Made by a program: the position numbers and the translations under genes
Notes under the pieces: model-generated
Database searches by the model: none
Seen by the model: only the letters and a program-made list of their open reading frames with translations
Told to the model about the DNA's origin: nothing
Assembly (NCBI RefSeq): GCF_008017445.1
Contig: NZ_VRSW01000001.1
Span: forward strand, 62,001 to 126,000
Reading direction: 5' to 3'
DNA: 64,000 nucleotides
From: Microbacterium mitrae
GTDB taxonomy: Bacteria > Actinomycetota > Actinomycetes > Actinomycetales > Microbacteriaceae
Shown here: one piece after another, positions 9,501-17,962 of the stretch
Position numbering within the stretch: position 1 is the stretch's first letter
Layout of the letters: each line of letters begins with the position of its first letter

Positions 9501-12500
9501 CACAACGCGAACATCAACAACACGGCGCGGTTCCACTCGACGGCAACCGCGGCGTCGGAGACACTGATTGCTCGTGGTGAGCAAACCAGAACCGTAACGG
9601 TCGTTGAGCCGGCACCTACGATCCTTAAGCGTGCCGACAAAGCGACGGCCGCTGGTGGCGACACGGTGACGTACACGCTCACCGCGGCAAATACCGCTAA
9701 TCGCTCGCCCGCACATAGCCCAGTTGTCGTAGACTGCGTGCCTGGTGCGTTGCAGTCACCGACATGGGTGACCGCAGCTAATGTCGCGGGCCCCGTGCCA
9801 GGTAACGGAACCAACGGTTGTGCCACTGGCACCAACAAGATGACGTGGACGCCGCCGAACGCCCTCACCACTGCGGCACAGACCGCTCAGTACACCGTCG
9901 TGATCCCGGCCGGTGTTGCGGCTGACACCGCGTACCTCAACACGGCAACGGTGACGGCCAAGTCACACCCGCTGGCCGATGGCACCTCGCGTGACACGTA
10001 CACGAAGTCGGCCACGGCAACCGTGCGCACCACCGAACCCAGGATCGTCAAGGACGTTGTGGATTTGACCATGGTTCCGGGTGAGACGGCGACCTGGACG
10101 ATTCAGGTCACCGTTCCGAAGAACGTGGTTTTGTACAACGCTGTTGTGACCGACACGTTCCCTGCTGGGTTCGGTAGCGCGAGCGATGCCGTGGTTTCCG
10201 TCTCGTGCGATGCCGCGTGGACGACCGCGTGCGTATCGACGAACGACCGGCTGACGTCGCCCGCGAATGTGCTGGCTATGTCGCTTGGCACGATCGCTGC
10301 AGCGCCGGTCGACCGCGTCATGACGTTCACGGTCAAGGCCAAGCTCCAGACCTCACCGATTCCGGCAGCAGGCAACCGGGTCAACACTGCTCAGCTCCGC
10401 TGGAATTCGGAGGAGCGTACCCCGCCGACGTCGTCGACCTCGCCGTTCGATTCGTCGCGGAATGACGCCGCGACGACGACCGTGCGTCACCCGCAGCTCG
10501 CGATTGCGAAGTCTGTTACTGACGACGTTCTGGGGCAGACTGACCGCGCGACGTACAGCGTGACGGCGACAAACTCCTCGCAGGAGACCGCTTACGATGC
10601 CTTCATCGTCGACACGGTTCCCGCTGGCATCGTCATTCTTGATGGTTCCGGCACCCCTGTCGCCAACGGCGGCACTGTCGCTGGCGGCGGCATATGGAAT
10701 GCGACCGCGCGCACGCTGACCTGGACTGTCGACAGCATCACGCCGGGCGCGAGTGTGCACTTGACGTACAGTGCCCGGCTCGATGCCGCGGCACAGCTGA
10801 AACCCGGCACTCTGACGAACAGCGTACGCATCACCGAGTGGAACTCCCTCGATGGTGGCGCGGGTTCGAAGTACGGCCCAACGGCGCCGGCTACGGAGAC
10901 GGTCACGCCTAAGTTCCCTTACGTTTCCGCTGCGAAGTCGCAAGTGACGCTGAACCCCGTTGTTCGGGGTCAGGAAGTGACGTTCCGTGTTGTGCTGACG
11001 AACGCACCGGGCGCTGACATCGCGCAGCACGTGTCGATTGATGACGTGCTGCCTGCTGGATGGTCCTACAAGGCCGATTCCGCTGTCCTCTCCGTTCGGG
11101 GTGGCGCGGGCATTGCGGCACCGCCGACGATCGCAGGACAGAAGCTGACGTGGAACAACGTGGGCGGCGACATCGCACTCGGCGCGAACGAGTCCGTTGC
11201 TATCACTTATGTCGCGATCCCTGGCCCGAGCACCGAGATTGGCAGCACGAAGAAGCACACGAACACGGTGACGATTACCGAGGTCGAAGACCGCTCCGGC
11301 GGCACTTCGTATGATGGCGGCACCGGTAAGTACCAGGGACCGCCGGTCACGGCCACTGCCGTTATCAATAGTGCTGATCTGCAGATCACTAAGGAGCCCA
11401 ACGACGACTTCGTCGCTGGTGGCACTGGATCGTGGACCCTCACTGTCAAGAACAACGGTACAGACCCCGCCGTCGGTGTCTCGGTATCCGACGTGTTCGA
11501 GCCGGTAACGGGCGTTCAGATTGCGACCATCTCCGGCGAAGGCTGGGCATGCACGCTTGCTCCGTTACAGTGCAGCCGCCCCGCTGCCGAACAGCTCGCT
11601 GCAGGGGCTGCGTTGCCTCCGATTACGGTTACGGCAACGATCGCCGCTGACGTGGCCGCCGGCACCGAGTTCCCGAACACAGCAACGGTGTCAGGAACGA
11701 CTGATGACCCCACCCCCGACAACAACACGTCGACGGGTACCGGCATCATTGAGGCTCTTGCTGACCTTGCCGTCACCAAGCGGGTCACGGCACCAGCTGT
11801 CGCCCCCGTGATGGCCGGTGAGGACATTGCGTGGAGCATCACGTTGACGAACCGCGGCCCTTCGGTGTCGCGTGGCTCGGTTGCGGACCCCATTACGCTG
11901 ACCGACCCGCTCCCCGCACAGGTGAAAGACGTCACTCTCGTTGGCCTACCCACTGGTGCGGACTGTTCCATCACTGATGGCACGCTGACCTGCCTCGTTA
12001 CGCACGACATGGCTCTCAACGAGACGATCACGATCAACCTCGCTGGCAAGGTGGCTCCGAACGTGACTGCCGGGACCAATGTCGTTAACGAGGCGAAGGT
12101 TACACCGGGCGTCACCAACGACCCGGACGACTCGAACGATTCCTCGACGACGACCACGCCCGTTGCGATTGATGAGGACTTGACGATTTCAAAGTCCATC
12201 ATCGATCCCAAGCCGCCCGCAAACGTTGTGCCGGGTGAGACCGTCGATTACCAGCTCGTCATCGGCAACCGTGGACCGTCGACCGCCCGTGAAATTTGGG
12301 TGACCGACGTTCTACCGGCAGGTGCAACCTTGCAGGAGCTCCTGTCGGCCAACGGTTGGTCACTCGGAACCGATCCCAAGACGTTCGTCTACGACGGTGA
12401 GCTTGCGCCCGGTGGAACCCTCACGTTGACGTACCGCATTGCCGTCGACTCGGGTTTCCGAGGCGAATTGACGAACACGGCGACGGTGTCGTCCACGCAT

Positions 12501-15500
12501 GAGCCCGACCAAGACACGTCAAGCACGACGACGGGTTCGTCCGCAAGTGCTGACCTTGAAATCGTGAAGACGGTGCAGGCGGCGTCGGTGATTCCCGGTG
12601 GCGCTGGCACCACCTACACCCTGACTGTCACGAACAAGGGTCCGTCTGATTCGCAGGCGCCGATCACCGTCACAGATCGGCTGCCCGGCGGCATGACGTT
12701 GGATGGTGTAGCACCGCAGGGATGTACCCCGGCGACGGACGGCGATCGCATCACGCTCACATGCGAGCGCACTGAGGTGCTGGCGGCAGACGACGAATGG
12801 GTCATCACTATCCCGGTGAAGCTCGCCGCAAACGTCACCGCGACAACGCTGGACAACACTGCGGTGGTCGACGGCACGACGACAGATCCCAATCCGGACA
12901 ACGACGAGGACAACGTCCCGGTAGATGTCACGCCCCGTGCTGACATTTCGGTCAGCAAGGTTGCACGAGCTGACACCGTTGACGCCGGCGCCAAGGTCAA
13001 GTGGGACATCGTCGTTACGAACAATGGTCCGTCGGACGCACAGAACGTAACGCTGACCGACGCGCTGCCTGCTGGCCTGTACTACACAGGCCTAGAGACG
13101 CCGGACGGTGGCATGTGTCACCAGATGCCGGGCACGCTCGAATGCGCGCTCGGCGCCCTCGCACCGGGCGAATCCAAGGCCTTCGTCGTCGAGACGTTCG
13201 TCTGGCAGGTGCTCGCGAGCGGTGATGTGCTTTCCAACACGGCTACCGTGAACACCACGACTGTCGATCCGGTTCCGAGTAACAACACCTCGACGGACAC
13301 CATTACGGTGACGACGAACAGTGTTCTGAGCATCGAGAAGACCGCAGAGCGTGAGTTGGTCGCCGCCGGTGACACGCCCGCGTTCCAGATTGCGGTCACT
13401 AACGAAGGCCCCAGTGCGGCAGCAGTGCCCGTCACGATTTCGGACACTTTGCCTGATGGTTTGACACTCGTAGCGGTAGAGACTGGCGGAGGCGGAGGCG
13501 GAGCCGAGTGGCAGTGCGCTGTCGCAGATCAGTTGATCTCGTGCGTCTTGACCGACGGGGAAGGCGCCGAAGTGTTCTTGCCTGTTGGTGCGGCGCCGGT
13601 ACTTCGCATCGTCGCCTCGACATCGCCAAGCGAGGTTGAAGGCACGCGGTTCACGAACGTTGCGGACGCAACTTCGGGCTCGACCACGACACCCGTGCGT
13701 GACACTGCTGATGTCGTTGTGACGACGAAGGCTGATCTCGGCATCGAGAAGTCGCACGATCCGCTCGCTACCGCGACGGCAGGTCTGCCGTTCGAGTGGA
13801 CGCTGACCGTGACGAACCACGGCCCGTCTGACTCGTTGGCAACCGCGGAGGCTCCGATTATGGTCGCCGACCAGCTGCCCGCGGGAGTGTCTTTCGCGCC
13901 TACTGACCCGTCGACCACAACCTGCGTGGTTCCGGAGCCCGCGGCCCCGCAATCGGTCCAGTGCGCCATCCCGTCGACGATCCCCGCCGGTGAGTCGGTG
14001 GTCATCAAGATCCCTGTGATGATCGCAGAGACCGCGAAGGGTGACCTCACGAACACGGCAACGGTGACAGAATCGCTGACTCCGCAGCCCGAGGACGAGA
14101 CCTACCCGGACGAAGACACCGACACGGTGACGATCACCGAGGTCGCTGACCTCACGGTCGTAAAGACCGCTTCGGCCTCTGAATTCCTGGCAGGCACGGC
14201 GGTTTCTTGGACCATCGCGGTGACGAACCGCGGTCCGTCGAACTCTGACGCGACGCCAGAAAACCCAATCCGGATCACTGACGCGATTCCTTCAGGCGTC
14301 ACCGACGTCGAGGCTACGGGCGACGGGTGGACGTGTGCTGTTGCAGACGGAGTGCTCGAGTGCGTGCGCACCACTGACCTCCCGGTGGGTGCTGCGCCCG
14401 TGATCACGGTCAACGGCATGCTCGAATCGAATGCGACGGGTGTGGTCGAGAACACCGCAGTGGTCACACCCGACCTCACGCCTCAGCCTGATGGTGGTGA
14501 ACCCGACTCCTCGACGTCGACCACGCCAATCGTGTTGTCGGCGGATGTCTCGGTCGTGAAGGATCTGAAGACTGGCATCATCGCGGGCAAGAACGCGGCG
14601 TACACGCTACTCGTGCACAACGCGGGTCCGTCGGACGCTACTGACGTAGTCGTCGTCGACACACTGCCTGACGGACTCACATTCGTCTCGATTGACGAGA
14701 CCGACGTGGCTACGTGTGCCGATGCTTCGGGTGTTGTGACCTGTACGTTGGTGGAACCACTGGTGGCGGGTGCGTCTGAAACGCTCACGCTGCACGTGGC
14801 AGTTGACGCCGGCGTCTTGGATGACGTGACGAACGTCGTGGAGGTGACAACGTCAACGCCTGACCCGGAGCCCGGAAACAACGAAGACGAGCACACCGGC
14901 ACGACGGCGAGCGTTGTCGACCTGTCGATCACGAAGACGACGGAGACCGAAATCGGTGCCATTGGTTCCGAACTTCAGTACACGTTGAGCGTCGCGAACG
15001 CTGGCCCTTCGGTGGCGCGCGGTGTCGTCATCACTGACCCGCTGCCTGAGAGCCTGACCGGGCTGTCGGCGGTCGGAGACGACTGGTCGTGTGTCATCAC
15101 CGCCGTGAACGAGGTTTCGTGCCTCCTCGGCGAGCTGGCGCCCGGTGAGACTGCCGCCCCGGTGACGGTTACTGTCCGTATCGAGGCTGAGGCTTACCCC
15201 GAAGTCAGCAACACGGCGACGGTCGAATCGGCCACGCCGGAAGACCCGTCGACGCTCGGCGACAACACGTCGACCGAAACCATCCCGGTGGCACCGCTGA
15301 GCAACCTGACGATTGTCAAGACTGCTGAAAGCGCGGTTGTTGCGGCTGGTACCAACGCTTCGTTCCTGGTCGAGGTCACTAACCATGGCCCGAACTCGGC
15401 CGAGACCGATGTCGTGCTCACAGACACGCTGCCTGCCGGTCTGACGTTTGTCTCTGCGGAGACCGTCGATGACTCCGGTGCACAGTGGGCGTGTGACGCC

Positions 15501-17759
15501 GTCAACCAACTCGTGACGTGTGTTCTCACCGATGACGTCGGCGACAGCGTGCTGCTGCCGATCGGTGACGCGCCGGTGCTGCGGATCGTGGCTTCGACGT
15601 CGCCGAGCGACATCGGTGACATCTCACACGTGAACGTTGCGCAGGTCACGTCGCCGTCGGCTCCTGGCCCGGTCGAGGATGACGCCACCGTCACTGTGGT
15701 GCCGGAGGCTGACCTCGGTATCGAGAAGACACACACGGGTACGGCTGTTGCTGGCTCGGCGTTCGAGTGGACGTTCACAGTCACGAACCACGGTCCGTCG
15801 GATTCGCGTGCTGATGAGGCTTCGCCGATCATCGTTCGTGATGAGCTGCCTGCTGGTGTGAGCTTTGCACCGGCGGATGCGTCGGCGACGACGTGTGTGG
15901 TTCCGGATGACGCGGCACCGCAGGTTGTGGAGTGCGCTGTCACGTCCACGATTGCGGCCGGTGAGTCGGTTGTCATTACGATGCCGGTTCTGATTGATCA
16001 GGCGGTGTCGGGCGAGTTGTCGAACACCGCAACGGTGACGGAGTCGCTCACGCCGCAGCCGGAGGAGCAGGAGCACCCTGACGAGAGCACCGACACGGTG
16101 ATCGTTGACGAGGTTGCTGACCTGACGATCGTCAAGTCGACCGAGAGTGAGAGCTTCACGGCTGGCACGACGGCGACATGGACGATCACGGTGACGAACC
16201 TCGGTCCGTCGAACTCCGATGCCGCGGTCGAGAACCCGATCGTTGTCACCGACGTGCTGCCTGCGGGCGTCACGAACGTGACGGCGTCGGGTGACGGCTG
16301 GACTTGTGAGGTCACCGACGGTGAGCTCGAGTGCGCACGCACCGAGGATCTCCCGGTTGGCGCGGCCCCGGTCATCACGATGACGGGAACGCTCACGACC
16401 GACGCTGAGGGCGAGCTTTCGAACACGGCAACTGTCGTGCCGGATCTCACGCCGCAGCCGGAGGAGAACGAGCCCGACACGTCGACGGTGATCACCCCGA
16501 TCGACCGCTCGGCAGACCTGTCGATCGTGAAGGAGCTCGCGACGAACATCGTTGCCGGTGAAAACGCGACCTACACGCTGCAGGTTCACAACGCGGGCCC
16601 GTCCATCGCAACCGACGTGGTTGTCGTCGACACGATGCCCGCCGGGCTCACGTTCATCGGCATCGATGAGACCGACGTTGCGGAGTGCGTTGACGCTGCT
16701 GGCGTCGTGACGTGCACGCTCGCGGAACCATTGGCTGCGGGGGAGAGCGCAACGCTCACCATGCAGGTGGCGGTTGCCGCAGACGTGCTGGGTGACGTTG
16801 TAAACACGGCAACGGTCTCGTCGACCACGCCGGACCCCAACCCGGAGAACAACACTGACGATGCCACGGGCCCCACGGCGAGCCTGATCGACCTCGCGGT
16901 CGTGAAGTCGATGTCCGTTGAGACGGGCGTTGTCGGCAGCCAGGTGCAGTACGAGCTCAGCGTGACCAACGCTGGCCCGTCCACTGCTCAGGGCGTGGCA
17001 CTCACCGACGTCATGCCGGCTGGCCTTACCGCCGTCAGCGCGACCGGCGAGGGCTGGGTCTGTGTCATCACTGAAGACAACGCGGTGTCGTGCCTGCTGG
17101 GTGAACTCGCGCCGGGTGCTACGGCACCTGTCGTAACGATCACCGCAGCGGTTGAGGCTGGCGCGTACCCCGAGGCCACCAACACGGCCTCGGTGACGGC
17201 GGCGACCCCGGAAGACGAATCGACGCTGGAGGACAACTCCTCGTCGGTGACGATCCCGGTCGCACCGCAGAGCGCGCTTACGCTGACGAAGAGCCTCATT
17301 GGCACCCTCGTCACCGGACGCACTGCTGACTACGTGCTGGTCATCGGCAACGAGGGCGCAACCGAAGACCTCGGCCCGATCACCCTTGTTGACGAGCTGC
17401 CCGCCGGACTCACGTTCGTCTCGGCGCAAACTGCAGACGGTACCGATGTCTGCGAGGCCTCTGGTCAGACCGTGACCTGCGTGATCGACGGACCACTCGC
17501 TGCTGGCGAGAGGGTTCAGATCACGATGACGGTTGCCGTCGCTGACACCGCGCGCGGCGTTCTCACGAACACCGCGACGGTGACGAGCGAGATCGACCCT
17601 GAAGGCGCCACGGCTGAGGCAACGGCTACGGTCGAGGTCACCACGATCCCGGTTACGGGTGGCGAGCTTTCGGCCCTCGGGCTGCTGGCACTGCCGCTCG
17701 TGGTCATCGGTGGTGGTCTTCTCCTGACCGGTCGCCGACGCCGCACGACTGACGCGTAA
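6525..17759 (+). CDS. giant secreted DUF11-repeat surface protein (3744 aa)
   Basis: An 11.2-kb gene. The start ATG has GGGAG 8 bases upstream. Residues 1-47 form a long signal peptide: basic K-F-K-K-R-T-K, hydrophobic core, cleavage likely after Q-A-Q-A. The mature part is a chain of about 26 immunoglobulin-like DUF11 modules, each opening with a strand like L-x-I-x-K, then T-V-T-N-x-G-P-S, a D-x-L-P-x-G turn and T-N-T-A-x-V near the end; many contain a W-x-C ... C pair that may form a disulfide. The first ~10 modules are diverged, the later ones regular, and modules 16-25 are two copies of a five-module block. The C terminus has I-P-V-T-G-G-E, a hydrophobic segment and R-R-R-R, a sortase-type sorting signal with Ile in place of Leu. 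Likely a wall-anchored stalk or adhesin; the ligand is unknown. No sortase is in the window. Confidence 0.9.
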   Translation: MSVAGLPPKPSKFKKRTKSFGLTRTPAITAIFVLIASLLAVQPAQAAVPTPPAGGFANAIDTTVSATDVLAGGKSSVSVSGKNANATPDLYNGSVVVILPHGVTYDAGSTSPPDAGAPQILEWIPDPAFPDQKAQVLVWPNVADLPTGSSIDIDFTVTPFNHRYPVGSTIQIGGGLYANSDERRVPRVTIDANGQPVVSRADAGGSQETTASVLPIELKKSEKDPELEVYRGPANAAEYELTVTAATAAGTDDVVVVDLLPADFQLVECASGDFPCTSRIVEVDGEVFTELTWNLERVGAGEIVTLNYTAFIGLNQITAPGGVANGAPTRPAIAGDAVKNTATTTGVYSGAVAGETPREVTVTDSETVTVLDTGVVKSVNVNEFVVGGIATYSLSVRSSEYVDSSEIVLVDRLPDGLCPLLPAGVSGILPTDCPKTVGVVTGGTMTSAVDNGDDTFTITFDVADLAADEDVVVTYQAFMRDRYSNGFSTSAGDTFPSTVELTGVTDPATGNTVDQDSRDVENGSSASLATSGAGITKTVWSNPGRQQIESVDGASTSCAVAPPGEFVGENGPLLQLGDLVCFRIKVDYPTRVATRNAVITDFLPDGAEMVSWAVGPGNNVANVTPIPNRDAWITGARAPGDTTGPFFTPLGSVLVLDVLMRVTSVPTDGDVDLTGNLAKLRYTDGAGNTIAARDDVDISLAPPPPLALDKKVNGQEALTPVVEGQQLNYTLAITNNGTTAVNEVEVWDVLPTAFACDDLIVPANATCADGRITWTLSGASLGPDQLFTAGETLTLAYTVTVPTPSSIGSTHQNQAAVTRYEVPTTDGTTDGSVTFYPENPVSAYPNEDKNAPQAADTAHVTLPGVGVAKTVVKTSRDESGNNLTGQATIGETVTYQYSVTVPGKTSVFRGILSDTFAQPSQMTILSATASAQNVPGFVAVPSGSCTNDDDAFTLCSNTGALAFPVTWTNESADPAVFTVFVEARVTDINANRHNANINNTARFHSTATAASETLIARGEQTRTVTVVEPAPTILKRADKATAAGGDTVTYTLTAANTANRSPAHSPVVVDCVPGALQSPTWVTAANVAGPVPGNGTNGCATGTNKMTWTPPNALTTAAQTAQYTVVIPAGVAADTAYLNTATVTAKSHPLADGTSRDTYTKSATATVRTTEPRIVKDVVDLTMVPGETATWTIQVTVPKNVVLYNAVVTDTFPAGFGSASDAVVSVSCDAAWTTACVSTNDRLTSPANVLAMSLGTIAAAPVDRVMTFTVKAKLQTSPIPAAGNRVNTAQLRWNSEERTPPTSSTSPFDSSRNDAATTTVRHPQLAIAKSVTDDVLGQTDRATYSVTATNSSQETAYDAFIVDTVPAGIVILDGSGTPVANGGTVAGGGIWNATARTLTWTVDSITPGASVHLTYSARLDAAAQLKPGTLTNSVRITEWNSLDGGAGSKYGPTAPATETVTPKFPYVSAAKSQVTLNPVVRGQEVTFRVVLTNAPGADIAQHVSIDDVLPAGWSYKADSAVLSVRGGAGIAAPPTIAGQKLTWNNVGGDIALGANESVAITYVAIPGPSTEIGSTKKHTNTVTITEVEDRSGGTSYDGGTGKYQGPPVTATAVINSADLQITKEPNDDFVAGGTGSWTLTVKNNGTDPAVGVSVSDVFEPVTGVQIATISGEGWACTLAPLQCSRPAAEQLAAGAALPPITVTATIAADVAAGTEFPNTATVSGTTDDPTPDNNTSTGTGIIEALADLAVTKRVTAPAVAPVMAGEDIAWSITLTNRGPSVSRGSVADPITLTDPLPAQVKDVTLVGLPTGADCSITDGTLTCLVTHDMALNETITINLAGKVAPNVTAGTNVVNEAKVTPGVTNDPDDSNDSSTTTTPVAIDEDLTISKSIIDPKPPANVVPGETVDYQLVIGNRGPSTAREIWVTDVLPAGATLQELLSANGWSLGTDPKTFVYDGELAPGGTLTLTYRIAVDSGFRGELTNTATVSSTHEPDQDTSSTTTGSSASADLEIVKTVQAASVIPGGAGTTYTLTVTNKGPSDSQAPITVTDRLPGGMTLDGVAPQGCTPATDGDRITLTCERTEVLAADDEWVITIPVKLAANVTATTLDNTAVVDGTTTDPNPDNDEDNVPVDVTPRADISVSKVARADTVDAGAKVKWDIVVTNNGPSDAQNVTLTDALPAGLYYTGLETPDGGMCHQMPGTLECALGALAPGESKAFVVETFVWQVLASGDVLSNTATVNTTTVDPVPSNNTSTDTITVTTNSVLSIEKTAERELVAAGDTPAFQIAVTNEGPSAAAVPVTISDTLPDGLTLVAVETGGGGGGAEWQCAVADQLISCVLTDGEGAEVFLPVGAAPVLRIVASTSPSEVEGTRFTNVADATSGSTTTPVRDTADVVVTTKADLGIEKSHDPLATATAGLPFEWTLTVTNHGPSDSLATAEAPIMVADQLPAGVSFAPTDPSTTTCVVPEPAAPQSVQCAIPSTIPAGESVVIKIPVMIAETAKGDLTNTATVTESLTPQPEDETYPDEDTDTVTITEVADLTVVKTASASEFLAGTAVSWTIAVTNRGPSNSDATPENPIRITDAIPSGVTDVEATGDGWTCAVADGVLECVRTTDLPVGAAPVITVNGMLESNATGVVENTAVVTPDLTPQPDGGEPDSSTSTTPIVLSADVSVVKDLKTGIIAGKNAAYTLLVHNAGPSDATDVVVVDTLPDGLTFVSIDETDVATCADASGVVTCTLVEPLVAGASETLTLHVAVDAGVLDDVTNVVEVTTSTPDPEPGNNEDEHTGTTASVVDLSITKTTETEIGAIGSELQYTLSVANAGPSVARGVVITDPLPESLTGLSAVGDDWSCVITAVNEVSCLLGELAPGETAAPVTVTVRIEAEAYPEVSNTATVESATPEDPSTLGDNTSTETIPVAPLSNLTIVKTAESAVVAAGTNASFLVEVTNHGPNSAETDVVLTDTLPAGLTFVSAETVDDSGAQWACDAVNQLVTCVLTDDVGDSVLLPIGDAPVLRIVASTSPSDIGDISHVNVAQVTSPSAPGPVEDDATVTVVPEADLGIEKTHTGTAVAGSAFEWTFTVTNHGPSDSRADEASPIIVRDELPAGVSFAPADASATTCVVPDDAAPQVVECAVTSTIAAGESVVITMPVLIDQAVSGELSNTATVTESLTPQPEEQEHPDESTDTVIVDEVADLTIVKSTESESFTAGTTATWTITVTNLGPSNSDAAVENPIVVTDVLPAGVTNVTASGDGWTCEVTDGELECARTEDLPVGAAPVITMTGTLTTDAEGELSNTATVVPDLTPQPEENEPDTSTVITPIDRSADLSIVKELATNIVAGENATYTLQVHNAGPSIATDVVVVDTMPAGLTFIGIDETDVAECVDAAGVVTCTLAEPLAAGESATLTMQVAVAADVLGDVVNTATVSSTTPDPNPENNTDDATGPTASLIDLAVVKSMSVETGVVGSQVQYELSVTNAGPSTAQGVALTDVMPAGLTAVSATGEGWVCVITEDNAVSCLLGELAPGATAPVVTITAAVEAGAYPEATNTASVTAATPEDESTLEDNSSSVTIPVAPQSALTLTKSLIGTLVTGRTADYVLVIGNEGATEDLGPITLVDELPAGLTFVSAQTADGTDVCEASGQTVTCVIDGPLAAGERVQITMTVAVADTARGVLTNTATVTSEIDPEGATAEATATVEVTTIPVTGGELSALGLLALPLVVIGGGLLLTGRRRRTTDA
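13326..15305 (+). repeat. five-module DUF11 block, copy 1
   Basis: Modules begin at 13326, 13737, 14151, 14547 and 14922 (lengths 411, 414, 396, 375 and 384 bases). Each is more like its counterpart 1980 bases downstream than like its neighbours, for example L-G-I-E-K with N-H-G-P-S-D-S in module 2 and I-D-E-T-D-V-A in module 4. Confidence 0.85.
15306..17276 (+). repeat. five-module DUF11 block, copy 2
   Basis: Modules begin at 15306, 15714, 16122, 16518 and 16893 (408, 408, 396, 375 and 384 bases). The last three have exactly the same lengths as in copy 1. A single further module (from 17277) separates this block from the sorting signal. Confidence 0.85.
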
Positions 17760-17770
17760 TCCGTTCATAA

Positions 17771-17804
17771 AGCTGGGGGTGTGCTTGCGGGCACACCCCC
17801 AGCT
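17771..17804 (+). terminator. terminator of the giant surface-protein gene
   Basis: A perfect 14-bp stem AGCTGGGGGTGTGC / GCACACCCCCAGCT with a 6-base loop, followed by TTCTTC, 11 bases after the stop codon. Confidence 0.9.
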
Positions 17805-17962
17805 TTCTTCGTACTCAGGTCAAAAACATAGGCACCTGATAGCGTGGGAGAGCAGTCGTGCCTGCCTCGGTTGATCGCGCAGCGATCCCAATCATGAGCA
17901 TCAAGCTCCGCAACCGCAGTAAACGACTGTGCCTATACAGAACGAACTATGAGGTTGAATAC

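Noticed and set aside
13326..17276. CRISPR array or satellite DNA
   Set aside because: The periodicity is of protein modules of about 375-414 bases within one intact frame; there are no short identical repeats with unique spacers.
6525..17759. Polymorphic toxin or phage tail protein
   Set aside because: There is a signal peptide and a wall-sorting tail but no toxin domain, immunity gene or structural phage genes; the repeats are of DUF11 type throughout.
15624..17768. Long open frame (714 codons) on the minus strand, antisense to the surface-protein gene
   Set aside because: It mirrors the codon pattern of the plus-strand DUF11 repeats, is Arg-rich with no recognisable domain, and lacks a ribosome-binding site. 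The plus-strand frame is fully explained.
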